Shown: piece after piece, positions 47,153 to 56,576 of the stretch
Position numbering within the stretch: position 1 is the stretch's first letter
How the letters are laid out: every line of letters begins with the position of its first letter
DNA from: Pedobacter puniceum
Lineage (GTDB): Bacteria > Bacteroidota > Bacteroidia > Sphingobacteriales > Sphingobacteriaceae
Direction: 5' to 3'
DNA: 64,000 nucleotides
Assembly: GCF_009674685.1 (NCBI RefSeq)
Contig: NZ_WKJI01000002.1
Span: forward strand, 930,001 to 994,000
Made by a program: the position numbers and the translations under genes
The notes under the pieces: generated by a model
What the model saw: the letters and a program-made list of their open reading frames with translations, nothing else
What the model was told of the DNA's origin: nothing
The model's database searches: none

Positions 47153-48499
47153 TTACCTCACTGGTTTAGGAAACACAATAGCACTTTCATGCCCATCTGT
47201 ATCTACAGCTTGTACACCAAAAAAGTAATTGTCTTTAGAATAAGGTAAAGTATGCTGGGTAGTACTTACATAAAATTTCTTTTCCCAAAAAGGAGAAGTA
47301 GTCTCACGCATCAAAATATAATAACCTGCTGCATTCCCGCTTTTAGGTGCTTCCCATTTTAAGGTAGTTTTGTTTGTTAAATCGCTAGTTAAAATACCCA
47401 CATTTTGAGGTTCTGAAGGTGCTTTAGCAATATTTGCCAATACAGCTAAATTCATCCTACCCACTTTTTGGATATAATTATAATCTGCAAATTCTGGTAA
47501 ATCGCCATAATCTCTACCATTTTCTGTTCTAATATCTTGATGCTGTCTATCAAAATTCTCATTCATTTCTGTAAACCTAACAGCAGTAAAGCCTTCTAAA
47601 GAAAAAGGTGTATGGTCTCCGCCTCTTAAATAGCGGTCTCTTCTGTAAATAAGTTTAACATCTAATTGGTCTACATAACGTTCTGCAATTTCTTTAACAT
47701 AACGTGAAAATTGTCTTGCCGGACTATCGTTTTCGCCACCTACAGAAGTTCTTAAAGCAGCTTGTTCTTTGGTTTCTGCAGCAGGCACACCCTCGCTAAA
47801 AACCCTTACAGAGCGGTTGTCTTTCAAATCTGTTTCGCTACCATAGGTATTTCCTACAATATCATTGGTAATCATGGCATTAATATTCCAGCCTTCTGCT
47901 TTAGCTTTTTTAGCTAAATGGGCAGCACCATACAAACCTTGCTCTTCTCCAACGGCAGCCATAAAAATAATAGTGGCGCTAAATTGGTGTTTACTCATGA
48001 TACGGGCCAGCTCTAAAGAAATGGCCGTTCCAGAAGCATCATCAACAGCACCTGGGGCTTTGCTTTTGGCATCATTAACATCAGAGGCTCTAGAATCATA
48101 ATGACCAGAAATGATGAAAACCCTATTATCATTAGGATTTGTTCCTGGTAAAGTTGCCAAAACATTTTTAAGAACGGCGTCTTGTTTTATTCTACGTCCG
48201 TCGGCAGGTTGGGTGAAAGTATCAAAATCAACTTTTAGTTTGCCGCCAGATGCCTTGCTGTATTTTTCAAACTCGCTTTTAATCCAATTTCTGGCAGCGC
48301 CTATGCCTGTAGTTTTACTTGTAGTATCACTTAAAGTATGTCTGGTGCCAAAACTAGCGAGTTTTTTAACCAGTATTTCTAAGTTTTGGGCAGATACCTC
48401 TTCTACCATTTGCTGTATTTGAGGGTCTCTTCTTACGGTAGTTTGCGCTATACCTTCTGCGAAAACAAATAATAAAGCAATAATTCCTGCAATTCTCAT
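47153..48499 (-). CDS. Secreted M28 family zinc aminopeptidase with C-terminal FN3 domain
   Basis: 448 residues with a signal peptide ending EGIAQ. Zinc and catalytic residues in family order: H133 (ISGHYDSR), bridging D153 (AVDDASG), E185/E186 (GEEQGLYG), D213 (TNDIVGN) and H296 (GGDHTPF). Residues about 360-448 form an FN3-like domain with LKWEAPKSGNAAGYYI. It removes amino acids from extracellular or periplasmic peptides. It is transcribed alone. Confidence 0.93.
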   Translation of the reverse strand: MRIAGIIALLFVFAEGIAQTTVRRDPQIQQMVEEVSAQNLEILVKKLASFGTRHTLSDTTSKTTGIGAARNWIKSEFEKYSKASGGKLKVDFDTFTQPADGRRIKQDAVLKNVLATLPGTNPNDNRVFIISGHYDSRASDVNDAKSKAPGAVDDASGTAISLELARIMSKHQFSATIIFMAAVGEEQGLYGAAHLAKKAKAEGWNINAMITNDIVGNTYGSETDLKDNRSVRVFSEGVPAAETKEQAALRTSVGGENDSPARQFSRYVKEIAERYVDQLDVKLIYRRDRYLRGGDHTPFSLEGFTAVRFTEMNENFDRQHQDIRTENGRDYGDLPEFADYNYIQKVGRMNLAVLANIAKAPSEPQNVGILTSDLTNKTTLKWEAPKSGNAAGYYILMRETTSPFWEKKFYVSTTQHTLPYSKDNYFFGVQAVDTDGHESAIVFPKPVR

Positions 48500-48571
48500 A
48501 TTTTGGTTTGGTTAGTGTTGAATTTCAGAATATTAACCTGAAATAGGCTAATAAGTTTATATCCAGAAGAA

Positions 48572-49585
48572 TTATTTTTCTAAGATGCTTAGTTGCGCTA
48601 TAATCTCATTTTGTTTTACGTAATATGGTTTTTGATGAACAATAGCTTCGTATACATGATCAAACAAATGCATATAGCTTGCTTGCTTTGCTTTTAACAA
48701 TTCTTGATGCTGTTGATTTTCAATATCATAATAAACTAAAATACCTTCGCTATTTGGTTTTTCTATACCATAGTTAGCATCTAAAGGCTTAATGCCAGCT
48801 AATAATTGTTCTTCCTGCACATCGGTTCTGTGTTTAGTAAAACTTCCTTTGGTACCATGTAAAACATAGCTAGGTAAAGGGTTTGCAACCAGTAAACTGG
48901 TACTGATGTATACGTTTAAGCCATTTTTATATTTTAAATGTACATGGGCATAATCATCAACCTCTGTAACAGGGCGATTACTGCCATAAGTTTTAACAAA
49001 ATCATCGGGTACACCAAATAAACTGATGGCTTGGTCTATAATGTGTGCACCCAAATCATACAAAATACCAGCGCCAGGCATAGCTTGTTCTTTAAAAAAC
49101 TTATGGCTAACCTCTGGGCGATATCTATCAAAACGGAAATGAACTTCAATAATATTTCCTAATTTTTGGCTGTCTAAAACCTCTTTTACAGATAAATAAT
49201 CGCTATCAAAACGTCTATTTTGATAAGCAAAAACCTGTAAATTTTTTCTAAATGCCAATGCAAATAGCTCTTCTGCTTCTGTTTTTAGTACAGATAAAGG
49301 TTTTTCTATCAATACATGTTTACCGGCCTGTAAAGCAGCTTTAGCATACTCGTAATGTGTAAAATTAGGTGTGTTTACAACAATAAGTTCTATAGAATCA
49401 TCAGCCAAAAGGCTTTCTTGATCTCTATATTGGATGATATTGGGATAATCTTTTACAGCGTCGTTTTTGCTACGTTCTACAATAGCAACTAACTCAAAAC
49501 CCGGATGTTGATCTAAAAATGGAGCGTGAAATACTTTACCAGACATTCCGTAAGCCATTAGGCCAGCTCTAATTTTTCTTTCCAT
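48572..49585 (-). CDS. Gfo/Idh/MocA family NAD(P)-dependent oxidoreductase
   Basis: 337 residues. The Rossmann start RAGLMAYGMSGKVFHAPFL (about 6-24) and GKHVLIEKPLSV (EKP at about 95-97) mark the family. The central DLGAHIIDQAISLFG contains the Asp and His of the active site (DxxxH). Substrates of this family are usually sugars or inositols, and the specific one here is unknown. The start lies 2 nt after the GHL10 stop, so the two form an operon. Confidence 0.93.
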   Translation of the reverse strand: MERKIRAGLMAYGMSGKVFHAPFLDQHPGFELVAIVERSKNDAVKDYPNIIQYRDQESLLADDSIELIVVNTPNFTHYEYAKAALQAGKHVLIEKPLSVLKTEAEELFALAFRKNLQVFAYQNRRFDSDYLSVKEVLDSQKLGNIIEVHFRFDRYRPEVSHKFFKEQAMPGAGILYDLGAHIIDQAISLFGVPDDFVKTYGSNRPVTEVDDYAHVHLKYKNGLNVYISTSLLVANPLPSYVLHGTKGSFTKHRTDVQEEQLLAGIKPLDANYGIEKPNSEGILVYYDIENQQHQELLKAKQASYMHLFDHVYEAIVHQKPYYVKQNEIIAQLSILEK

Positions 49586-49587
49586 GA

Positions 49588-51117
49588 TTATTTTATTGAT
49601 ACAGTAACAGGTATAGCGTGTTCGCTTTCATTCTTTAAACGGTCTAAAGCGGTAACCACATAAGTGTATTTTTTTCCTTTAACAATATCTTGGTCTTCCC
49701 AAGAAGTAATAGCACTATAAAATACTTTTCTTATAGCCGATGCTTTATCAATGTCTAAAGGCTCATCTTCCTCAAATCTATAAATGGTAAAACCATAAGC
49801 CAAATCGCCATCCTTTGCTTTAGTAGGCAATTTCCAACTTAACAAAACACTTTTATTAGTTTGTACAGCTAATAAGTTTTCTGGCCGGTTTGGCGAGATA
49901 GAATCTAACCATAGCATAACTGGTGGAAGAGCCGGGTATTTATAGAAATTATTTTTTAAGGTGTCTGATATTCCTTTAAGATTACTGTTTAATGATTTAG
50001 AACTGAAATATACACTACCTTGCACACGGTTATTTAAGCGGTTGTAAACCAACTGGCTAGGCATTTGTGTAGGGTTTCGCCAGCCTATATCCTTATTATC
50101 GCTTAAACGGTAAGCACCTTGTCCGATATATAAATGTCTGCCATAAGCATTATTACTCCACCAATCAACTAATTTATTGTAAGGAGCTGCCATTGTATTA
50201 AAAGCCCAGTAAATTTGTGGGTTGATATAATCTATCCAGCCTTCTTTAACCCATTTTCTAGAATCGGCAAACAAGCCGTAGTAAGAATCTCCACCATTGG
50301 TTTCAGAGCCTTCTGGGTCTTGCTTTTTGTTTTTCCAAATACCAAAAGGGCTAATTCCAAATTTTACGTGTTTTTTATATGTTCTAATGCTATCACTCAC
50401 CATTTTAATGAGTTTGTCTACATTATCTCGGCGCCAATCGGCAACATCTTTAATGCCATTGTTATAAGCGATGTAAGCTTCTGTATCCTCAATAGTTTGT
50501 CCTTTTACACCATATGGATAGAAATAATCATCAAAATGGATTCCATCCACATCGTAATTTCGTACCACATTCATAATTACTTGGGTAATGTATGCTCTAA
50601 CATCGGGTAAACCCGGATTAAATAATTTTTTACCTCCGTAAGTAATAAACCAATCGGGTTTTAAATTAGTGATATGGTTTTTATGAAGTTTATCAAACTG
50701 GCTATCAAAAGTTGCTCGGTAAGGGTTAAACCAAGCATGTAATTCCATCCCTCTTTTATGACATTCTTTTATGGCAAATTCTAAAGGGTCGTAAAATGGC
50801 TCTGGTGCTTTGCCTTGTGTACCAGTTAACCAAATAGACCAAGGTTCTGTACCTTTTGCATATAATGCATCTGATGCTGGCCTTACCTGAAAAAATACAG
50901 CATTTAAGCCTTGTTTTTGATGTTGATTCAGGATATTGATAAGCTCATCTTTCTGTTGAGTTGTGCTTAAACCAGCTTTTGAAGGCCAATCAATATTAAC
51001 TACTGTAGCAATCCAAACACCTCTGAATTCTCTTTTAGGACCAGACACTATTTGAGATTGAGTAGTAAAACTGATAAAAAACAAGATAGATAAAGCAGCT
51101 AAACTGATTTTGTTCAT
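49588..51117 (-). CDS. Secreted GHL10-type glycoside hydrolase with FN3 domain
   Basis: 509 residues from the ATG at 51117, which begins a normal signal peptide (to TTQSQ). An ATG at 51162 would add 15 residues without function. The TIM barrel shows EFRGVWIATVVNIDWPSK, GLNAVFFQVRPASDALY, WFNPYRA, VDGIHFDDYFYP and WIDYINPQIYW, typical of the GHL10 (formerly DUF187) family seen next to cell-wall and glycan genes. The C-terminal 90 residues are FN3-like. Some GHL10 members act on denuded peptidoglycan or glucuronate-containing glycans. The substrate here is unknown. Confidence 0.9.
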   Translation of the reverse strand: MNKISLAALSILFFISFTTQSQIVSGPKREFRGVWIATVVNIDWPSKAGLSTTQQKDELINILNQHQKQGLNAVFFQVRPASDALYAKGTEPWSIWLTGTQGKAPEPFYDPLEFAIKECHKRGMELHAWFNPYRATFDSQFDKLHKNHITNLKPDWFITYGGKKLFNPGLPDVRAYITQVIMNVVRNYDVDGIHFDDYFYPYGVKGQTIEDTEAYIAYNNGIKDVADWRRDNVDKLIKMVSDSIRTYKKHVKFGISPFGIWKNKKQDPEGSETNGGDSYYGLFADSRKWVKEGWIDYINPQIYWAFNTMAAPYNKLVDWWSNNAYGRHLYIGQGAYRLSDNKDIGWRNPTQMPSQLVYNRLNNRVQGSVYFSSKSLNSNLKGISDTLKNNFYKYPALPPVMLWLDSISPNRPENLLAVQTNKSVLLSWKLPTKAKDGDLAYGFTIYRFEEDEPLDIDKASAIRKVFYSAITSWEDQDIVKGKKYTYVVTALDRLKNESEHAIPVTVSIK

Positions 51118-51356
51118 GAAAGTTGGTTGAAATTCAAAATTGTAAATATAACAAACTAGCAACGTTTAATCTCTGCTATCATTACATTATTTTAGTGTTT
51201 AAACTTGTAGTTTTAAAAAAACAAGCTATTTTAGAAAAAAAATTGCTAAGAAATAATCAGAAATTTTAAGTTTTGCCGTTTAAAAAACTTGTAATATTAC
51301 TGATGGAATAATTTTTGCTTAACAACCACAACCAAAATAAACGCAAAGAGTAGAAA

Positions 51357-52259
51357 ATGGAAACTCAAGAACAAAAGAAAAAAGATACCAATAAGATTTA
51401 TTTCCTTATTGCTGTAATTGTAGCCCTTTTAGGCTTAAATGCTTATTTATTTTTTCAGAAAAATAAATCGGATAACCGAGTTGTAACTGTTAGTGACGAG
51501 CGTACTGCTTTACAAACAGAGTTAGAAAAGCTAGAAACAGAACTAGAACAAGCTAACAATACAGGTACCCAATTATCAGAAGAATTAAAAGCAAAGGATG
51601 AAGAGCTAAGGGCAAAGATTGCACAGTTAAGACAAGCGCTAAACAGAGGTCAATTAACAGCCGGAGAGCTTTCTAAAGCTCGTGAAGATGTAAAGCAGTT
51701 AAAGTATTTTGTTACTAAATACACAGCAGATATTGACGAGCTTCAACAAAAAAATGCTGCTTTAACAGTAGAAAGAGATAGTTTAAAATCTACCGTAAAT
51801 ACAGTAAGCAAATTTGCCGAGAACTTATCTAAGCAAAACGATTCTTTAAATAATAAAGTAAAAGCAGGTGCGGCCTTAAAAGCGAGTAACATTCAGATTA
51901 TTCCTTTAAGAGTAAAATCTAGCGGTAGAGAAACAGATGTAAGTAAAGCAAGTGCTACTCAAAAAATACGTATTGCTTTCACTATCAATACCAATCCAAT
52001 TGCTACAAAAGGTATGCATGATATTTACTTAAGAGTTATGGACCCAGCCGGAAACTTAATTATTGGTGAAGGTGGTATGTTTATAGCCAATAATCAAGAG
52101 TTACAATACACATATAAAACGGCTATTGAGTTTAGTGGAGAGGCTAAAAGTTTCAATTTAGATTGGACCAATAGAAACGCTTTTGAACCAGGAAATTATA
52201 CTGTTTTATTATATGCAGACGGTGCTACTATGGGTAGAGGCGGATTTACTTTAAGATAA
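51357..52259 (+). CDS. Membrane-anchored coiled-coil protein of unknown function
   Basis: 300 residues. A single membrane helix (about 14-32; IYFLIAVIVALLGLNAYLFF) follows a Lys/Gln-rich start. Residues about 45-165 form a long coiled coil rich in Glu, Leu, Lys and Gln. Residues about 175-300 form a beta domain with KIRIAFTINTNPIATKGMHDIYLRVMDPAGN and AIEFSGEAKSFNLDW. The protein type is common in Bacteroidota. It may link envelope layers, but no function is known. Confidence 0.8.
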   Translation: METQEQKKKDTNKIYFLIAVIVALLGLNAYLFFQKNKSDNRVVTVSDERTALQTELEKLETELEQANNTGTQLSEELKAKDEELRAKIAQLRQALNRGQLTAGELSKAREDVKQLKYFVTKYTADIDELQQKNAALTVERDSLKSTVNTVSKFAENLSKQNDSLNNKVKAGAALKASNIQIIPLRVKSSGRETDVSKASATQKIRIAFTINTNPIATKGMHDIYLRVMDPAGNLIIGEGGMFIANNQELQYTYKTAIEFSGEAKSFNLDWTNRNAFEPGNYTVLLYADGATMGRGGFTLR

Positions 52260-52279
52260 GGTTAAATAGACTATATAAA

Positions 52280-52315
52280 CAGAAAAGGCGGATGAAAATC
52301 CGCCTTTTCTGTTTT
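52280..52315. terminator. Bidirectional intrinsic terminator
   Basis: A perfect stem of about 14 bp (CAGAAAAGGCGGAT with ATCCGCCTTTTCTG) and GAAA loop, with T runs on both strands, between convergent genes. Confidence 0.95.
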
Positions 52316-52321
52316 CAAACC

Positions 52322-52960
52322 TTAAATTTTAATGAATAAATCTTCTTTAGATTTTCTTACTTTTTTGTAGTGTTGGTAACCATCTTCTGCAGAACGGTAA
52401 CCTACAGCAGCAATAACAACGCTAGTTAAGTTTAAAGCTGATAAACCTAAAATTTCATCAAACTGCTCTACACTAAAACCTTCCATAGGGCAAGCATCAA
52501 TATCTAATAAAGCTGCTGTTTCTAATAAAACACCTAAGCCTATGTAAGCTTGTCTAGCATTCCAGATTTGTAATTGTTGCTGGTCTCTAGAGCTTACAGC
52601 GCCATTCATCATATCAATATAGCCTTGTATATCTGCCTTTGTGATACCTCTTGTTGCAGCTATGTTGTTTGCAAAATCATCTACATGAGACAAATTAAAG
52701 TCTTTGTATGTAGCAAAAACAATAATTTCTGATGCATCAGTTATTTGTGTTTGATTATAAGCTGCTGCTTTTAGTTTCTCTCTAACTTCTGGATTACTAA
52801 TTACCAACACTTTATAAGGCTGTAAACCTAAAGAGCTTGGTGCAAGTTGTACAGCACTTAGTAAATGGTCTAGCTGTTCTGCACTTAGTTTACGTGAAGC
52901 ATCAAATGCTTTGGTAGCGTATCTCCAATTTAATTTATCAATAATATTTTGTGCGTTCAT
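52322..52960 (-). CDS. Nitroreductase family NAD(P)H-dependent oxidoreductase
   Basis: 212 residues. The FMN-binding pattern is RYATKAFD near 13-20, then SSLGLQPYKVLVI (about 42-54), GVLLETAALLDIDACPMEGF and VVIAAVGYRSAED near the C-terminus. It resembles NfsB-type enzymes, which reduce quinones, nitro compounds or similar electrophiles in the cytoplasm with flavin. It is a single gene whose promoter contains a perfect palindrome (52985-53010). Confidence 0.93.
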   Translation of the reverse strand: MNAQNIIDKLNWRYATKAFDASRKLSAEQLDHLLSAVQLAPSSLGLQPYKVLVISNPEVREKLKAAAYNQTQITDASEIIVFATYKDFNLSHVDDFANNIAATRGITKADIQGYIDMMNGAVSSRDQQQLQIWNARQAYIGLGVLLETAALLDIDACPMEGFSVEQFDEILGLSALNLTSVVIAAVGYRSAEDGYQHYKKVRKSKEDLFIKI

Positions 52961-52982
52961 GTGTATTAAATTTTAATCAGGA

Positions 52983-53010
52983 CAAAAATACGTGTTTAAA
53001 CACGTATTTT
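52983..53010 (-). promoter_or_regulatory. Promoter -7 element and overlapping 26-bp palindromic operator candidate
   Basis: On the minus strand TATTTTTG (52990-52983) fits TAnnTTTG. The perfect palindrome 52985-53010 (core ACGTGTTTAAACACGT) covers it and the spacer upstream. A dimeric repressor bound there would block the nitroreductase promoter. As a hairpin with a T tail it could also terminate the MscS gene transcript, which ends at 53047. Confidence 0.6.
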
Positions 53011-53046
53011 AAATTTTATACTACTTCTTGACAGTTTTCTGATATT

Positions 53047-54147
53047 TTAAGCTTCTTTGATTTTGGTGGCTAAGGTTTCTGCACTAAAACTTGCTCTTAA
53101 TTTTGGTAAGCTATCAGGGAAATTCTTTCGTATAAAATCGATTAAATTTTCTCTGATATAACATCTTAAATCAAATGCTTTTGATGAATTACTAGCACTC
53201 ATTAAAGCCCTAATTTCTATGGTTTGCTCTTTAGCATCGGTTACCTGTATCACTTGTACTTTTTTATCCCAAAGCTTTGTTTGGTTTAATAATCTTATAA
53301 ATTCTTCTCTTAAAGTATCTAAAGGGATATTATAATCGGTATAAATGAAAACAGTTCCTAAAATATCAGAAGAGGTTCTGGTCCAGTTTTGAAATGGTTT
53401 TTCAATAAAATAATTAATGGGTAAAATTAAACGGCGGTGGTCCCAAATATGTAAAACCACATAAGTAAGCGTAATTTCCTCTACCTTACCCCATTCGTTT
53501 TCAACTACCAAAACATCATCAATACGTATAGGTTGCGTAAAAGCAATTTGAAAGCCTGCTAATAAGTTTCCTAAAGATTTTTGTGCCGCAAAACCTATAA
53601 TAATGCCTCCAATACCTACACCAGTAAGCAAACCGGCACCTATTTTACGCATCCCCTCAAAACTAAAAAGTACAGCTGCAATGGTGAGCAAGATGATAAA
53701 TGCCACAAAAAATTTCCTGATAAATTGAAGCTGTGTAAGAATACGCCTTTCTCTTAAATTATCATCTTTTTGTAGGCTATAAGAGTGTAAAATAAAATCC
53801 TGAATGATGTTGATGATATTAATTAAGAAGTATGCAAAAACAATGATAAAGGCAATTTCTACACTTTTGTTGATGATATTTATAAGTACCCGATTAAGAT
53901 TCAATAAAGGAATCATCAAATTAAAAACAAATAAAGGAAGTAGCAAACTTAATGGCTTACTGGCGTAGCGCAATGCCGATTTAATGAAAGAAAAGCCATC
54001 CTCATTTTTATAATAACTGCCGGCTTTAAGAATAACTTGTTTAATTATAGAGCCAATTACAAATGCAACCATTAAAACCATAAGATTCCAGACATAATCG
54101 GGCATATAGCCTGATACTTTTTCTAAATAGCTGTTCAAATTCTCCAT
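53047..54147 (-). CDS. Small-conductance mechanosensitive channel family (MscS)
   Basis: 366 residues with about five membrane helices. The pore-lining helix and following beta domain show LTGVGIGGIIIGFAAQKSLGNLLAGFQIAFTQPIRIDDVLVVENEWGKVEEITL (described by pattern; about 165-220), diagnostic of MscS. The sequence RRLILPINYFIEKPFQNW follows. It opens under membrane tension to release solutes in hypo-osmotic shock. It is divergent from the trehalose synthesis gene, which also serves osmotic balance. Confidence 0.94.
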   Translation of the reverse strand: MENLNSYLEKVSGYMPDYVWNLMVLMVAFVIGSIIKQVILKAGSYYKNEDGFSFIKSALRYASKPLSLLLPLFVFNLMIPLLNLNRVLINIINKSVEIAFIIVFAYFLINIINIIQDFILHSYSLQKDDNLRERRILTQLQFIRKFFVAFIILLTIAAVLFSFEGMRKIGAGLLTGVGIGGIIIGFAAQKSLGNLLAGFQIAFTQPIRIDDVLVVENEWGKVEEITLTYVVLHIWDHRRLILPINYFIEKPFQNWTRTSSDILGTVFIYTDYNIPLDTLREEFIRLLNQTKLWDKKVQVIQVTDAKEQTIEIRALMSASNSSKAFDLRCYIRENLIDFIRKNFPDSLPKLRASFSAETLATKIKEA

Positions 54148-54273
54148 AAATGCTTGTTTTTTCGGATAAAATAGGCAATAGTCATGCTAAAATTTTATTA
54201 GGATAATTGTTATGCTTTTCATTTTGCATGGTTTTTGTTTTTCATAGTTTTTCAAGTTTATCCTTTTACCATC

Positions 54274-56445
54274 ATGAGCAGAACCATTATCGTATCTAAC
54301 AGATTACCCGTAAAAATTTCTAAAGAAGAAAACAGTTTTAATCTTAAAGTGAGCGAAGGAGGATTGGCAACAGGTTTAGGTTCGGTGTATAAACAAGACG
54401 ATAACATTTGGATAGGCTGGTGCGGTACAGAAATTAATGATGATGACGAGAAAGCTCAAGTGATAGCGCTTCTCCAAAAGGAAAACCTATTGCCAGTTTT
54501 TTTAAGCGAGGACGAAATTTTAAATTATTACGAAGGCTTTTCTAACGAAATACTTTGGCCAATTTTCCATTACATGAGTACCTACGCTCAGTTTGAGCAG
54601 AAGTATTGGGACTATTATCAAGCGGTAAATCAAAAATTTAAACAAGAAGTTTTAGCTGTAGCACAGCCCGGCGATACCATTTGGATACATGATTACCAAC
54701 TTCTATTACTCCCAAAATTGATAAGAGACGAGTTAAAAGATGTTGCTATAGGCTTTTTTCAGCACATCCCTTTTCCATCTTTTGAGCTTTTTAGGTTGAT
54801 ACCTTGGCGGGCCGAATTGCTGAATGGTATGCTTGGTGCTGATTTAATTGGTTTCCATACTTACGATGATGTAAGGCATTTTACCAGCTCTGCAACACGT
54901 TCTATTCCGGTTCATGCAACAGCAAATATTATTCAAGTGGCAGATAGAAATGTTTTGGTTGATGCCTTCCCGATGGGTATTGATGCTGCAAAATTTGAAA
55001 GCTTAACTAAAGACAGCAAAGTACAAGAAGAAATAGCGAATTATAACGAGATTCTAAAAGACTCTAAAGTGATACTTTCTGTAGATAGGCTAGATTACAG
55101 CAAAGGCATTTTACAACGCCTGATGGCTTTTGAGAAAGTTTTAACAGATAACCCAGAGTATGTAGAGAAAATCTCTTTACACATGATTGTAGTGCCATCA
55201 AGAGATAGTATAGCACAGTATAAAGAGCTCAGAGATGATATTGATAAAATGGTTGGCAACATCAATGCTCGTTTCAGAACATCATCTTGGCATCCTATCC
55301 ATTATTTCTATCGCTCTTTTCCGGTAGAAACCTTAGTGGCTTTATACAGCAGGGCAGATATTTGTTTGGTTACCCCGATGCGAGATGGGATGAATTTAGT
55401 GAGCAAAGAATACATCGCTAGCAGAAAAGATAAGGGTGTTCTTATTTTAAGTGAAATGGCAGGGGCCTCTAAAGAACTTGCCGATGCACTTATTGTAAAT
55501 CCAAATAATTTGGGCGAGATGTACCGAGCCATCATCCAAGCTATAGAAATGCCAGAAGAAGAGCAAAAATCTAGAATGTTGGCTTTAAAAGATTTAGTAA
55601 ACAAATTTGATATACACCATTGGGTAAAGATATTTATGGATCAATTAGCAGATATTAAAGTAGCCGAAGGTATTAGAAAAGCAAAAAGTGTAAACGCTAA
55701 CTTACAAGAAACCTTTGTAAAGCAAATGCGAGAAGCACAAAAGAGAGTTTTCTTTCTAGACTATGATGGTACTTTGGTTGGCTTTAAAGCCGAGATTGAT
55801 AAAGCTTATCCAGATGAGGAATTATACGAACTTTTGAAAGATTTAAATGCCGATGCTCGTAATCAGTTAGTCATCATCAGCGGAAGAAAATATGAAACCT
55901 TAGAGCAATGGTTTGGTCATTTAGATATTGATTTAATTGCTGAGCATGGAGCTTGGCAAAAAATAAACGGCCAATATTGGGCTACTATACCCGGCTTATC
56001 AGACAACTGGAAAACCAAAGTAAGGTCTATGTTAGAAGCCTATTCAGACCGTACGCCAGGCTCTTTTATAGAAGAAAAGCGTTTTTCTTTAGCTTGGCAT
56101 TTTAGAAAAGTAGAAAAAGGCTTGGGCGAATTAAGAGCCAATGAACTAGAAAGTAATTTACGTTACCTTACCCGCGAAATGGGTTTACAAGTGTTGGCAG
56201 GAAACAAGGTTTTAGAAATCAAAAGCAGCGATATTAATAAAGGGAAAGCCGCTTTTTCTTACATCCTAGATAAAGATTTTGATTTTATTATGGCTTTAGG
56301 TGATGACCATACCGACGAAGACACCTTTCAGCAGCTTCCGCAAAGAGCCATCACCATAAAAGTAGGAAGCAGCGTATCCGCAGCTAATTATTATATCAAT
56401 AGCATAGAAGAAGTACGCAGCTTTCTTAAAAAGTTTTTGGTGTAG
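54274..56445 (+). CDS. otsA/otsB: Fused trehalose-6-phosphate synthase / trehalose-6-phosphate phosphatase
   Basis: 723 residues from the ATG at 54274, giving the classical start TIIVSNRLPVKI. A TTG at 54235 would add 13 unsupported residues. The GT20 domain (about 1-465) has GGLATGLGSV, WIGWCGTE, IWIHDYQLLLLPKLI, SVDRLDYSKGI and TPMRDGMNLVSKEY. The HAD phosphatase domain (about 485-723) has D496 and D498 in FLDYDGTL, then SGRKYETLEQWF and LGDDHTDEDTF. It makes trehalose from UDP-glucose and glucose-6-phosphate. The fusion is common in this phylum. Confidence 0.96.
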   Translation: MSRTIIVSNRLPVKISKEENSFNLKVSEGGLATGLGSVYKQDDNIWIGWCGTEINDDDEKAQVIALLQKENLLPVFLSEDEILNYYEGFSNEILWPIFHYMSTYAQFEQKYWDYYQAVNQKFKQEVLAVAQPGDTIWIHDYQLLLLPKLIRDELKDVAIGFFQHIPFPSFELFRLIPWRAELLNGMLGADLIGFHTYDDVRHFTSSATRSIPVHATANIIQVADRNVLVDAFPMGIDAAKFESLTKDSKVQEEIANYNEILKDSKVILSVDRLDYSKGILQRLMAFEKVLTDNPEYVEKISLHMIVVPSRDSIAQYKELRDDIDKMVGNINARFRTSSWHPIHYFYRSFPVETLVALYSRADICLVTPMRDGMNLVSKEYIASRKDKGVLILSEMAGASKELADALIVNPNNLGEMYRAIIQAIEMPEEEQKSRMLALKDLVNKFDIHHWVKIFMDQLADIKVAEGIRKAKSVNANLQETFVKQMREAQKRVFFLDYDGTLVGFKAEIDKAYPDEELYELLKDLNADARNQLVIISGRKYETLEQWFGHLDIDLIAEHGAWQKINGQYWATIPGLSDNWKTKVRSMLEAYSDRTPGSFIEEKRFSLAWHFRKVEKGLGELRANELESNLRYLTREMGLQVLAGNKVLEIKSSDINKGKAAFSYILDKDFDFIMALGDDHTDEDTFQQLPQRAITIKVGSSVSAANYYINSIEEVRSFLKKFLV

Positions 56446-56576
56446 AGATGAAGCTTTAAAAAGAGAAACTATTAAATCCTGACATGTAAAACTTCTTACC
56501 ACAGGAGCCTTTGATGCACATCGCTTACTCACACTCAAAAACAGTGAACGTTAATTTTTGCTAGTTAATCTTAAAA

